DNA of 39,328 nucleotides from Bacteroidales bacterium (GCA_004555765.1 SFHG01000012.1:1-39328), one strand, 5' to 3'. Counted from the first letter of the stretch, positions 16,673-25,473 are shown. Notes: generated by a model not told the origin, from the letters alone. Program-made: numbers and translations.

Positions 16673-16774
16673 GGTCTTTTGGCGGAGAAAATCTTGGTAC
16701 GTGTCTCGTCAACCTCCGGATCCGTATCTCGCTCCTAAATCGGTACGTACCACGTCACCTCCCCGGTCTGTATC
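16673..16774. repeat. 23-bp periodic repeat array E (5 cores)
   Basis: Cores start at 16673 (GGTCTTTTGG, degenerate), 16696 (GGTACGTGTC), 16719 (GATCCGTATC), 16742 (GGTACGTACC) and 16765 (GGTCTGTATC), all exactly 23 bp apart with C and A types alternating. Cores 2-4 and their TCG flanks align co-linearly with array B cores 2-4. A further TACGTAC lies at 16786. Confidence 0.93.
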
Positions 16775-16801
16775 TTTTTTCCCCATACGTACACTGCAGT
16801 T

Positions 16802-18265
16802 ATGAACCGACTTATCTGTCTCTTGACGCTTACCCTTCTCTTCTCTTCGCTCCGGACTTTCGGTCAGAAGAGCCTCCCTTATAGAGCGGACGGCACGTTT
16901 GTCGTCCTCCAATTCAACGACATTCACCTCGACGGAAACCACAAAGCCGGGACAGACTCGTCTTTTAAGACGATGAAGACGGTCGTCGAAAGCGTACGCC
17001 CCGACCTCGTCGTGCTTAACGGCGACATAGTGACCGAAAAGGCGGGCGCGGACAAGGTCTTCGGAGAGATCGTCCGGCGTATGAACTCCCAGAAAGTGCC
17101 CTTTGTCCTCACGATGGGCAACCATGATCCGGAAGTGATGTCCAAAAGCGCCATCTACGATATTCTCGAGACTTCGCCCTACTATGTCGGATCTCGCGGT
17201 CCCGAAGATTTGGCTCCCTCTATGGGCAACTGCTTCATAACGCTGACGGACAAGGATGGGAAAACCGAAGGCGTCCTCTACTTTCTTGACAGCAACGATT
17301 ACCACCCCAATAAGTTTGTGCAGCATTACGACTGGATACACTTCGACCAAATAGCGTGGTACCGCGATGTTTCCGAGGGCATCACACGCGCCAATGGAGG
17401 ACAAGCATTGCCTGCTCTGATGTTCTTTCACATACCGATACCGGAGTTCGAGTGGATTGACGGGGACGACAGGACATTTGGGCACAAAGCAGAGGAACAC
17501 GGAGAGATACTCGGCATCAATTCCGGCCTTTTCGCCTCTCTCATCGACATGGGGGACGTGATGGGTGTCTTCACGGGACACAACCACGACAACGACGAGA
17601 TCGGCATCAATAGAGGCATCGCCCTCGGGTACGGCAGAGTTACGGGACACGATGCCTACGGAGACCTGGAGCGAGGCGGTCGGGTCATCAAGCTCTATGA
17701 GGGAGCGCGTAAGTTCGACTCTTGGATCGTGACCCCAAAAGGTTCCGAAGGAATTTATTACTTTCCCTCCGGGCTGAACTCGATCGAGGAAAAGGAAGCG
17801 ACCTACCTTCCTGCACTCAAAAGCGAGACAGGAGGCCGGGGTGTCGCCTACAACTACTACGAGGGGAATTTCAAAATGACTTCCGACATCACGGAGCACG
17901 CACGCGTACACTCCGGCACCCTCCCCTATTTCTCAATCAAGGAGTTTGCACGGAGAGACCACTTCGCCTACAAGTATCGCACACTCATCGATATACCGGA
18001 GAGGGGCATCTACCGCTTTTATACCTACTCAGACGACGGATCCGTCCTCAGCATCGACGGACAAACGGTAGTGGGTAACGACGGCGGTCACAGCGCCCTG
18101 AGAGCCGAGGGCAAGGTCGCACTCGAAAAAGGACTGCATCTGCTCGAAGTTTCCTACTTCGAGGACTACATGGGCGAGGAGCTCGAAATCGGGTTCTCCT
18201 CCAAGACCCTCACCGAACGCCCGTTACCGCGCGAGATCCTCTTCCTCCCTGCCGGGAAAGAATAG
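16802..18265 (+). CDS. Secreted metallophosphoesterase with C-terminal PA14-like domain
   Basis: A calcineurin-like (purple acid phosphatase superfamily) enzyme of 487 residues. A signal peptide is visible (MNRLICLLTLTLLFSSLRTFG, cut near FGQ), so it acts in the periplasm or beyond. Metal-binding motifs are in order: FNDIHLDG (Asp40, His42), LNGDIV (Asp75), MGNHDPE (Asn107, His108, Asp109), a later FFHIP His near 210, and TGHNHDND near 258-264. Residues from about 390 form a PA14-like domain (YRFYTYSDDGSVLSIDGQ...NDGGHSAL...GLHLLEVSYFEDY) clearly related to the end of the neighbouring GH92 protein. The neighbour suggests it removes phosphate from phosphorylated glycans, but this is inference. 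Confidence 0.9.
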   Translation: MNRLICLLTLTLLFSSLRTFGQKSLPYRADGTFVVLQFNDIHLDGNHKAGTDSSFKTMKTVVESVRPDLVVLNGDIVTEKAGADKVFGEIVRRMNSQKVPFVLTMGNHDPEVMSKSAIYDILETSPYYVGSRGPEDLAPSMGNCFITLTDKDGKTEGVLYFLDSNDYHPNKFVQHYDWIHFDQIAWYRDVSEGITRANGGQALPALMFFHIPIPEFEWIDGDDRTFGHKAEEHGEILGINSGLFASLIDMGDVMGVFTGHNHDNDEIGINRGIALGYGRVTGHDAYGDLERGGRVIKLYEGARKFDSWIVTPKGSEGIYYFPSGLNSIEEKEATYLPALKSETGGRGVAYNYYEGNFKMTSDITEHARVHSGTLPYFSIKEFARRDHFAYKYRTLIDIPERGIYRFYTYSDDGSVLSIDGQTVVGNDGGHSALRAEGKVALEKGLHLLEVSYFEDYMGEELEIGFSSKTLTERPLPREILFLPAGKE

Positions 18266-18275
18266 CGAGATCGGA

Positions 18276-18293
18276 TTTTTTGGGGTACCTTTG
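18276..18293 (+). promoter_or_regulatory. Promoter of tig: T6-G4 block plus -7 box TACCTTTG
   Basis: TTTTTTGGGGTACCTTTG ends with an exact TAnnTTTG box (18286-18293), 82 bases before the tig ATG. The T-run plus G-run directly before the box is shared with the promoters at 20228-20244 and 26722-26737. Confidence 0.6.
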
Positions 18294-18375
18294 TAACCAA
18301 TCGTGAAATCCGCACCCATAGTGCGGTTATCCGGAGAAATAAGTTTCAGAAAATCAAAGTACAAATACATTACTT

Positions 18376-19788
18376 ATGGCTGTCTCAGTAAAAGAGAAGA
18401 AAGATAACCTCGTAGTCCTCGAAGCGAAACTCGCAAAGGAAGACTACAAGGATAAGGTCGAGAAAGAAATCAAGAACTTGTCCAAAAATGCCTCTATGAA
18501 GGGTTTCCGTAAAGGACATACTCCTCAGGGGCTCGTGCGCAAGATGTACGGCGAAAGCGTCCGCATCGATGTCATCCAATCTCTCATCTCCGATGAAATC
18601 AATAAGTTCGTCCGTGACGAAAAATATCTGACTATCGGGCAGCCCATCCTCCTCCGTGACCTCGACCAAAGCAAAGCTTTTGAAGGCGACGACGTAACAC
18701 TCGCGTTTGAATTGGCGCTCATCCCGGAGATCAAAAATAAGCTCGGCTCCGGAGACACGCTCGACTATTACAAGCCCGTCATCACCGAAGAGGCGGCCAA
18801 GGAAGAGCTCAAGAAAGTAATGCAGAGCAATAAGCAGCCCGTCTCTGTAGACACGGTGGACGAGAATGCGATCGTCTACGGAACCCTGGCAGAGCTTGAC
18901 GGAGACAGCCCCAAGGAAGACGGCATCAAAATCGAAAAAGCGATGCTCTTCCCGAACTTCATCAAGAACGAAGAGGAGAAAGCGAAGTTCGTCGGTGCGT
19001 CCAAAGACACGCTCGTGGTCTTCTCTCCCTTCAAGGCCTTTGAGGGCGACAAGGCGGAAATCAGTTCGCTTCTGAAGATCGAAAAAGACGATGTCGAAAA
19101 ATATGAGGCATCCGAGTTTTCCTATCAGATTACCGAAATCTCCTCCATAAAAGACCCGGATCTCAATCAAGAGTTCTTTGACCGCGCTTTCGGCGAAAAC
19201 ACCGTACACAGCGAAGAAGAAGCCATCGCAAAGCTGAAAGAAAACTTGCAGAAAGAGGAAGAAGGCAACGCCAACTTCAAGTTCGTCCAAGACCTCAAGA
19301 ACCTCATCCACGAAACCAAGCTCGGCGATATGGATCTGGCAGAAGACACCATCCGTGCGTGGTTCAAGACCACGGATAACGCCTCTGCCATCGAGGACTC
19401 CGCAGACCCCGACGACTCTTTCAAGAAGATGATCGACTCGCTCAAAGAAGACCTTTTCTTCAACGAATACGCCAAAGAGTACGACATCAAGGTGGCCGAA
19501 GAGGACGTAAAAAACTACGCCATCCGCTACACTTGGCAGCAGTTCGCGAATATGGGCTGGGCCAACGCCCCGATGGAAATCCTTGAGAAGCAGGCTGAAG
19601 AGCTCCTCAAGAACCAGAATTTCGTATACGGCACGGAGCAAGACATCCTCCGCCAGCTCGTCGCTCAAAAACTTCGCGAGAATAACGTCGTGACCGTAGT
19701 CGAAAAGGAGATCACGCCCGACGAGCTCCACAAGCTCATTCTCCCGGAAAACGCACCTGCAGAAGAAAGCGAAAAGGCAACCAACTAA
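18376..19788 (+). CDS. tig: Trigger factor chaperone
   Basis: Ribosome-associated chaperone that shelters nascent polypeptides at the exit tunnel. The ribosome-docking loop GFRKGHTPQ is at residues 43-51, matching the family signature GFRxGxxP. The N-terminal domain is followed by a degenerate FKBP-like region (about 150-255; VDENAIVYGTLAELDGD ... FSPF) and a long helical C-terminal domain rich in Lys and Glu. At 470 residues it is slightly longer than the E. coli protein (432). The prolyl isomerase region looks poorly conserved, as in many Bacteroidetes, so isomerase activity is doubtful. A 20-bp hairpin follows the gene. Confidence 0.93.
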   Translation: MAVSVKEKKDNLVVLEAKLAKEDYKDKVEKEIKNLSKNASMKGFRKGHTPQGLVRKMYGESVRIDVIQSLISDEINKFVRDEKYLTIGQPILLRDLDQSKAFEGDDVTLAFELALIPEIKNKLGSGDTLDYYKPVITEEAAKEELKKVMQSNKQPVSVDTVDENAIVYGTLAELDGDSPKEDGIKIEKAMLFPNFIKNEEEKAKFVGASKDTLVVFSPFKAFEGDKAEISSLLKIEKDDVEKYEASEFSYQITEISSIKDPDLNQEFFDRAFGENTVHSEEEAIAKLKENLQKEEEGNANFKFVQDLKNLIHETKLGDMDLAEDTIRAWFKTTDNASAIEDSADPDDSFKKMIDSLKEDLFFNEYAKEYDIKVAEEDVKNYAIRYTWQQFANMGWANAPMEILEKQAEELLKNQNFVYGTEQDILRQLVAQKLRENNVVTVVEKEITPDELHKLILPENAPAEESEKATN

Positions 19789-19811
19789 CCCCTGCCACAA
19801 GACAGAGGAAC

Positions 19812-19863
19812 ATCCCAAACGCCCCATACCGCAGCCTCAGACTCGGTGTGGGGCGTTTGGGAT
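19812..19863 (+). terminator. 20-bp stem-loop after tig
   Basis: ATCCCAAACGCCCCATACCG (19812-19831) pairs with CGGTGTGGGGCGTTTGGGAT (19844-19863). There is one G-U pair and the loop has 12 bases. No T tract follows. It is the longest near-perfect hairpin I see in the window. Confidence 0.65.
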
Positions 19864-20047
19864 ATACCATCCTGCGCATCCTCGAGATGAGACCTTTGCA
19901 CAGAGGTCTCGTAGGTACGAAAAACTCCGTTTTTCGTGGAGCCCTTTTCAGAGTGCCTCCGGATGCAAAGCGCTAAGGGTAAGGGCGAAAGGGGTCTGCT
20001 TTTCGTACACGGCTAAACCCGAATCCCGAAACCAAGGCAGCAGATGA

Positions 20048-20148
20048 GGTACTATGCCAAGGTCTCGAGGTACAGACCGAGGAGAAACTTTTGGTACGTA
20101 GGTCGCGACAAAACCGGTCAAGCCGAAAAAAGATTTTTGGTCCGTATC
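20048..20148. repeat. 23-bp periodic repeat array F (5 cores)
   Basis: Cores start at 20048 (GGTACTATGC), 20069 (GGTACAGACC, reverse of GGTCTGTACC), 20093 (GGTACGTAGG), 20116 (GGTCAAGCCG) and 20139 (GGTCCGTATC). The spacings are 21, 24, 23 and 23 bp. The reversed core is preceded by CGA, the complement of the usual TCG flank. Confidence 0.8.
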
Positions 20149-20227
20149 CCTTTTGTCCGCATTCCACGTCCACCTCAGGCGGAGATAAGCACCGGAGGGG
20201 ACAGCCGTACCAATCGGTGCCTGTCTC

Positions 20228-20244
20228 TTTTTTGGGTACATTTG
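20228..20244 (+). promoter_or_regulatory. Promoter of ffh: T6-G3 block plus -7 box TACATTTG
   Basis: The sequence TTTTTTGGGTACATTTG ends in a TAnnTTTG box at 20237-20244, 38 bases before the ffh ATG. Sixteen of its bases are identical to the promoter at 26722-26737. Confidence 0.6.
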
Positions 20245-20282
20245 TGTGCATTTATTTTTATACACAGGCTTAAACGAGAATA

Positions 20283-21623
20283 ATGTTTGAAAATTTGTCC
20301 GAGCGTCTCGAACGCTCATTCAAGATACTGAAAGGCGAAGGTCGCATTTCGGAAATCAATATCGCAGAAACCGTCAAGGATGTAAGACGCGCTCTACTCG
20401 AAGCCGACGTCAACTACAACGTGGCCAAGGCTTTTACCAACAAGGTCAAAGAGAAAGCAATCGGTCAGAAAGTAATGGCTTCCGTCAAGCCCGGCGAACT
20501 GATGGTCAAGATCGTACACGACGAACTGACCGAGCTTATGGGCGGTACGGCCACCCCGCTAAAGACCAACGGGAAGCCCAATATCATCTTGATGAGCGGT
20601 TTGCAGGGCTCGGGTAAAACGACGTTCTCGGGCAAGTTGGCAAACCTTTTGAAGGAAAAAAACGGACTGACACCCCTGCTCGTCGCAGGCGACGTGTACC
20701 GACCCGCCGCCATCGACCAATTGAAAATCCTTGGCGAACAGATCTCCGTCCCTGTCTACACGGAAGACGGGAGCAAGGATCCGGTCGCCATTGCCAAGCA
20801 CGCCGTCTCGTATGCGAAAAGCAACGGGTTTGACACCATCATCATAGACACCGCAGGTCGCCTCGCGGTCGATGAAGTGCTGATGACGGAGATCGCACGC
20901 ATCAAAGAGGCCGTCCATCCCACCGAGATTCTCTTTGTGGTCGACTCGATGACCGGCCAGGACGCAGTGAATACGGCGAAAGAATTCAACGACCGGCTCA
21001 ATTTCGATGGCGTAGTCCTTACCAAACTCGACGGTGACACCCGGGGCGGCGCAGCACTCTCGATCCGCACCGTGGTGGACAAGCCCATCAAATTCATCGG
21101 CACGGGAGAGAAACTCGAGGCACTCGATGTCTTTCACCCGGAGCGTATGGCAGACCGCATCCTCGGTATGGGAGACGTCGTCTCGCTCGTGGAGCGGATG
21201 CAGAACCAGTACGACGAAAAGAAAGCCGCCGCACTGGAGAAAAAGATGCGCAAAAACGAGCTCGACTTCAACGACTTCCTGGAGCAGATCCACCAAATCA
21301 AGAAGATGGGCAACCTCAAAGACTTGATGGCGATGATCCCCGGAGTGGGCAAACAAATCAAGGACATAGACATAGACGACGATGCGTTTAAGAGCATAGA
21401 AGCCATGATCGGTTCGATGACGCCTTACGAACGCACCCACCCTTCGGAGATCGATGCCTCCCGCAGAAAGAGAATCGCGATGGGCAGTGGTGTCCAAGTG
21501 GGGGACGTGAATAAGCTCATCAAGCAGTTTATGCAGTCTCGAAAAGTGATGCAGACACTGACGAAGTTCGGGGGCAAGATGCCCCAGATGCCGCAAGGAG
21601 GCGGACTCTTCGGCAGACGTTAG
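20283..21623 (+). CDS. ffh: Signal recognition particle GTPase
   Basis: The SRP54 homologue binds signal sequences of nascent membrane and secreted proteins together with 4.5S RNA and docks with FtsY. The 446 residues show the helical N domain, the G domain with P-loop GLQGSGKTT (106-114), VAGDVYRPAAIDQL, DTAGRL, and TKLDGDTRGGAALSI. The Met-rich M domain follows, with MGNLKDLMAMIPGVGK and the RNA-contact helix SRRKRIAMGSG, and ends in the Gly-rich FGRR tail. The gene starts 38 bases after its promoter box and precedes folD by 44 bases, so the two may be co-transcribed. Confidence 0.97.
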   Translation: MFENLSERLERSFKILKGEGRISEINIAETVKDVRRALLEADVNYNVAKAFTNKVKEKAIGQKVMASVKPGELMVKIVHDELTELMGGTATPLKTNGKPNIILMSGLQGSGKTTFSGKLANLLKEKNGLTPLLVAGDVYRPAAIDQLKILGEQISVPVYTEDGSKDPVAIAKHAVSYAKSNGFDTIIIDTAGRLAVDEVLMTEIARIKEAVHPTEILFVVDSMTGQDAVNTAKEFNDRLNFDGVVLTKLDGDTRGGAALSIRTVVDKPIKFIGTGEKLEALDVFHPERMADRILGMGDVVSLVERMQNQYDEKKAAALEKKMRKNELDFNDFLEQIHQIKKMGNLKDLMAMIPGVGKQIKDIDIDDDAFKSIEAMIGSMTPYERTHPSEIDASRRKRIAMGSGVQVGDVNKLIKQFMQSRKVMQTLTKFGGKMPQMPQGGGLFGRR

Positions 21624-21667
21624 TCCCAAAAAAACCTCCACAACCAAACCTTTAGACCAAATAAACC

Positions 21668-22567
21668 ATGGAAACCGGAACCAACTATACCCTGCTCGAC
21701 GGTAAAAAAGTCTCGAGCGAAATGAAACAGGAGATCGCAGACGAAGTGAGTGCGATCGTTCGTCAAGGCTTCAAGCCCCCGCACCTCGCAGCCATCCTCG
21801 TGGGTCACGATGGGGGAAGCGAGACCTACGTGGCAAGCAAGATGAAGACTTGCGAAGAGCTCGGGTTCAAGAGCTCACTCATACGCTACGAAGAAACGAT
21901 TTCGGAGGAAGAGCTGCTTAGAGAGGTCAAGAAGATGAACGAGGATGACGACCTCGACGGCTTCATCGTCCAACTGCCGCTCCCGGCCCAGATTGATGAG
22001 CAAAAAGTCATCGAAGCCGTAGATCCGTCCAAAGACGTAGACGGATTCCACCCAATCAATGTAGGCAAACTCAGCATCGGACTGCCGGGATTCGTGTCCG
22101 CCACTCCTGCGGGCATCATCGAACTCCTCAGACGCTACCACATCGACACCAAGGGCAAACACGTCGTAGTCCTCGGCAGAAGCAACATCGTCGGCAAACC
22201 CGTCGCCATGCTTTTGCTCCATAAAGGCAATCCCGGGGACGCTACCGTAACCATTTGCCACAGCCGAACCCAAAACCTCCCGGAGATCACGCGTACGGCA
22301 GACATCATCATCGCCGCACTCGGTCAGCCGGAGTTTGTGAAAGAGGATATGGTCAAAGAGGGTGCCGTCATCATCGATGTCGGAACCACACGGGTACCCG
22401 ATGCGTCCAAGAAGAGCGGCTTCAGACTGTCCGGAGACGTCGACTTCGCCCACGTGGCACCAAAATGCTCATTTATCACACCGGTACCCGGAGGCGTGGG
22501 ACCGATGACGATCATCTCTCTAATGAAAAATACGCTCATCTCCGCCAAACGCAGAAGAGGACTTTGA
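21668..22567 (+). CDS. folD: Methylenetetrahydrofolate dehydrogenase/cyclohydrolase
   Basis: A bifunctional one-carbon enzyme that converts 5,10-methylene-THF to 5,10-methenyl-THF with NADP and then to 10-formyl-THF, the cofactor used by PurN in this same window. The 299 residues carry YVASKMKTCEELG (Tyr54 and the catalytic Lys58), the substrate motif QLPLPAQID, DVDGFHPINVGKL, the nucleotide-binding VVLGRSNIVGKPVAMLL, and PVPGGVGPMTI. The length is normal. It follows ffh closely. After it comes repeat array G and no obvious terminator. Confidence 0.97.
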   Translation: METGTNYTLLDGKKVSSEMKQEIADEVSAIVRQGFKPPHLAAILVGHDGGSETYVASKMKTCEELGFKSSLIRYEETISEEELLREVKKMNEDDDLDGFIVQLPLPAQIDEQKVIEAVDPSKDVDGFHPINVGKLSIGLPGFVSATPAGIIELLRRYHIDTKGKHVVVLGRSNIVGKPVAMLLLHKGNPGDATVTICHSRTQNLPEITRTADIIIAALGQPEFVKEDMVKEGAVIIDVGTTRVPDASKKSGFRLSGDVDFAHVAPKCSFITPVPGGVGPMTIISLMKNTLISAKRRRGL

Positions 22568-22606
22568 GCGCCGTGTGGCTTAGAAGCCGCAATGCGGGAA
22601 GAGCGA

Positions 22607-22686
22607 GATACGGGCATAGAATATCTTCCCGGTCTGACCCGAACGAAACCGAGATACGGACCAAAACTCTTCCCTCGGTCTGTACC
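22607..22686. repeat. 23-bp periodic repeat array G, mixed orientation
   Basis: Cores start at 22607 (GATACGGGCA, reverse), 22631 (GGTCTGACCC), 22653 (GATACGGACC, reverse of GGTCCGTATC) and 22677 (GGTCTGTACC). The spacings are 24, 22 and 24 bp. The reverse core at 22653 and the forward core at 22677 can pair as a hairpin including their flanks. The array lies between folD and the HD-domain gene. Confidence 0.8.
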
Positions 22687-22790
22687 TCGTTTCTCTTGGA
22701 GTACATGCAGCCGGAGAGACTGTACGGAAGTTCCCGTAAGGAGTGGGCTGAAGGGTTAATTTTCTGCATCTGACTTCAGAGGATTTTATT

Positions 22791-24854
22791 ATGAGACACA
22801 AGTCGTTATATTTGAGAAGCATATTGGTAATGGTCGTTTCGGCCGTTATCCTGATGATGTTCTACCCGAAGAGTCAGAGCAAGTTCCGATATCGGTATGC
22901 ACTGAACCAACCTTGGCGGTACGAGGACTTGGTCATCGCACCTTTCGACTTTGATGTCAAGAAAAGCGCCGATCAGATCCAGTCCGAGAAAAACGCCATT
23001 GACGACTCCCGAATAGAGTACTACGCCTACGACGATGGACTTTTTGTCCTCCAAAAGAATCGTCTTACCCGGGCTTACAATGAGGGAAAGCTCCCGAAAC
23101 AAATCCTCGAACACTCGACCTATATGCGCTTCCTGATCGACAGGTTGGACGAAATTTACACAAAGGGAGTGATGGACGGAGCATCTATGGAAATGCTCTC
23201 AGATACCGCCCACGTCTATGTTATCGGTCGGGACAATGTGGCCAAGCGAAGACTTCCAAGCGAGTTTTACAGCCCCGAAACGGCATACGAGAGTATCATG
23301 TCCGACCTCCCCTACGGATTGGACAGCATCACCGTAAGGCAGGCCAAAATCTCTTCCTACATCATCCCGAACCTCGTCCTCGATGAAGAAAAGACTGAGC
23401 AGATGCTTGAAGCACGCAAAGCCGGGATAGAGGAGATCATCGGGCACGTGCACAAGGGCGAAAAAATCGTGGATCAGGGTGAACTGGTCACGTCGGAAGT
23501 ATTCCAGAAACTGGAGGGCTACCGCCTCGCTTATGAGCAAAGAGGAGTCTCGCCCAACGACCGACTTCTGCAAAATGTCGGCATCTTCCTGATGATCGTC
23601 ATCTTGCTCTCTGCGCTATTGCTCTACTTCTTAGCCTTCCGAAAGCAGATCTTGCAGGAAAATAAGAACCTGCTCTTCATCTTTACGATCACCTGCTTTT
23701 TCCCGGCTCTGACCTACCTTCTGATCGACCGTCTGCCGTTGGCTGTCTATATGATACCGTATGCGATGGTTGCGGTTTTGGTGCGCATTTTCATTGACTC
23801 GCGCACTGCCTTTATCTCACTCCTGACCGCTGTTCTGCTTAGCGCACTTGTAGTGCCGAATCAGCTCGAATTCATCCTCGTCAATGTCGTCGCTGCGCGT
23901 GTCGTACTGGTCACGCTCCGATCCCTGTCCCAGCGCTCCGACCTCATCAAAACGACGTTTTTCGTGCTTCTGTCCCTGGTCGTCACAAACGGGGTGTACG
24001 ACCTCGCCTCCGGTATCAATCTCACAGAGTTAGATTACTGGAAAGCACTGTACTACGTGGCAAACTTCGTTTTCCTGATGTTTTCGTACACGATGGTTTA
24101 CCTCTTGGAGTGGATCTTCGGCTACGTCTCCAACATACGCCTCGTCGAGCTTTCGGATATCAATAAGCCTCTTCTCAGACGGCTCAGCGAAGTGGCTCCG
24201 GGCACCTTTCAGCACTCGCTGAACGTATCCATCCTCTGCGCGGCAGCCGTAGACAAAATAGGCGGAGACATCCAGCTCGTCCGCGCCGGCGCCCTGTATC
24301 ACGACATCGGGAAGATGCGCAATCCGAGCTACTTTACGGAGAACCAAAGTGGCGACCTCAATCCCCACGACTCACTCCCTTACGAGGACTCCGCCAAGAT
24401 CATCATTAAGCACGTCACCGACGGCGTAGATATGGCCCAAAAAGCCAAACTCCCGGAGTCCATCATCGGTTTTATCCGCACCCATCACGGACTCGGGTTG
24501 ACTAAGTTTTTTTACATCAAGTACAAGAACGACCACCCCGACGACCCGGTCGACGAAAGCCTCTTTCGGTATCCCGGTCCCAATCCCCACACGGTAGAGC
24601 AAGGCGTAATGATGTTGGCCGACTCGGTCGAAGCCTCCTCAAGGAGCATCACGGAAGTGACTGAGGAGGGCATCATCCGCCACGTAAATAAGATCGTGGA
24701 CAGCATCGTGTCCGAAGGTATGCTGCGCAATACCCCGCTTACTTTCCGGGACATCGAAGTCATCAAACTGGTCTTCTGCGACAAGATTCTGACGATGAAC
24801 CACTCCCGGATAAAGTATCCGGAGCTTAAGGCGGAATCAGCAAGACCCACGTAA
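22791..24854 (+). CDS. 7TM receptor with intracellular HD domain (PgpH/YqfF family)
   Basis: A membrane phosphodiesterase of 687 residues; characterised family members (Listeria PgpH) hydrolyse cyclic di-AMP to pApA. One N-terminal helix (residues 8-25) is followed by a large external 7TMR-HDED region (about 30-255). A bundle of about seven helices follows (NVGIFLMIVILLSALLLYFL ... VYLLEWIFGYV). The cytoplasmic HD domain carries His504-Asp505 in ALYHDIGKM, with EVAPGTFQHSLNV before it and HHGLGLTKFFY and MLADSVEASSRS after it. All metal-ligand motifs appear intact. The ECF sigma gene begins 37 bases downstream, so stress signalling and this gene may share a transcript. Confidence 0.93.
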   Translation: MRHKSLYLRSILVMVVSAVILMMFYPKSQSKFRYRYALNQPWRYEDLVIAPFDFDVKKSADQIQSEKNAIDDSRIEYYAYDDGLFVLQKNRLTRAYNEGKLPKQILEHSTYMRFLIDRLDEIYTKGVMDGASMEMLSDTAHVYVIGRDNVAKRRLPSEFYSPETAYESIMSDLPYGLDSITVRQAKISSYIIPNLVLDEEKTEQMLEARKAGIEEIIGHVHKGEKIVDQGELVTSEVFQKLEGYRLAYEQRGVSPNDRLLQNVGIFLMIVILLSALLLYFLAFRKQILQENKNLLFIFTITCFFPALTYLLIDRLPLAVYMIPYAMVAVLVRIFIDSRTAFISLLTAVLLSALVVPNQLEFILVNVVAARVVLVTLRSLSQRSDLIKTTFFVLLSLVVTNGVYDLASGINLTELDYWKALYYVANFVFLMFSYTMVYLLEWIFGYVSNIRLVELSDINKPLLRRLSEVAPGTFQHSLNVSILCAAAVDKIGGDIQLVRAGALYHDIGKMRNPSYFTENQSGDLNPHDSLPYEDSAKIIIKHVTDGVDMAQKAKLPESIIGFIRTHHGLGLTKFFYIKYKNDHPDDPVDESLFRYPGPNPHTVEQGVMMLADSVEASSRSITEVTEEGIIRHVNKIVDSIVSEGMLRNTPLTFRDIEVIKLVFCDKILTMNHSRIKYPELKAESARPT

Positions 24855-24891
24855 TCCTCTCCCACACTCTCACCCCCGAATAACCCTCAGA

Positions 24892-25473
24892 ATGCCCAGT
24901 AACATCCCCAAGAACATATCCGACGACGACCTCCTCGTCCTCCTGCACTCGGGAGACAGGATGGAAGAGGCTTTTGGCTTCCTCGTGGACAGGTATTCGC
25001 CTCAGCTCTACAATATCGTCAGACGCATCGTTTTCAGCCACGACGATACGGATGACATCCTTCAGAATGTCTTCGTAAAAGTCTGGAAAAACGTCGCCGG
25101 ATTCCGCGGAGCGTCCAAGCTCTCCACTTGGCTTTACTCCATAGCGACAAACGAAGCGCTCTCATTCTTGCGAAAAGAAAAACGGGAGCAAAAAATCCCC
25201 CTCTCCACTGAGGAATACGACCTTGCGACAACCCTCGAGAGCGAGCCGTACTTTGACGGAGACGAGCTGATGAGGGACTTTATGGTCGCTATCGACAAGC
25301 TGCCGGAGAAACAAAAGGTGACGTTCGAGCTCAGGTATTTTGAAGAGATGCCCTACAACGAGATCTCCGAAATTACCGGCACTTCCACAGGTGCACTCAA
25401 AGCGAACTACCACCACGCCGTAAAAAAGCTCCAGAAATTTCTCGGCATCGAATCCGAAGGCGACGTGGATTAA
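24892..25473 (+). CDS. RNA polymerase ECF-type sigma factor
   Basis: A sigma-70 family protein of 193 residues with only regions 2 and 4. Region 2 spans about 20-95 (FLVDRYSPQLYNIVRRIV...DDILQNVFVKVWKNV...LSTWLYSIATNEALSFLRK) and binds the -10 element and core polymerase. Region 4 spans about 128-185 (LPEKQKVTFELRYFEEMPYNEISEITGTSTGALKANYHHAVKKL) and binds the -35 element. It is followed by a small single-helix membrane protein and a Spy-like periplasmic protein, the usual order for an envelope-stress sigma factor with its inhibitor and sensor. No autoregulated promoter could be recognised. Confidence 0.94.
   Translation: MPSNIPKNISDDDLLVLLHSGDRMEEAFGFLVDRYSPQLYNIVRRIVFSHDDTDDILQNVFVKVWKNVAGFRGASKLSTWLYSIATNEALSFLRKEKREQKIPLSTEEYDLATTLESEPYFDGDELMRDFMVAIDKLPEKQKVTFELRYFEEMPYNEISEITGTSTGALKANYHHAVKKLQKFLGIESEGDVD

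Larger units (their letters stand above)
19864..20282. other. Long intergenic region before ffh
   Basis: This non-coding stretch holds the 13-mer TGAGACCTTTGCA (19888-19900) within an inverted repeat GAGACCT...AGGTCTC, and a perfect 9-bp hairpin ACGAAAAAC/GTTTTTCGT with loop TCC (19917-19937). Array F, a GACAG/CTGTC hairpin with a following T6 run (around 20199-20233) and the ffh promoter come next. I see no credible gene. Confidence 0.65.

Noticed and set aside
16709..17911. 400-codon minus-strand frame opposite the phosphoesterase
   Set aside because: Shadow of a well-supported gene; it has no recognisable domain and starts inside another coding region.
18385..19827. 480-codon open frame on the minus strand opposite tig
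   Set aside because: It mirrors a Lys/Glu/Ala-rich gene and is a composition artefact, with Leu/Val/Phe/Asp-rich translation and no family motif. tig on the plus strand is certain.
20559..21647. 362-codon minus-strand frame opposite ffh
   Set aside because: Shadow frame; ffh motifs are unambiguous on the plus strand.
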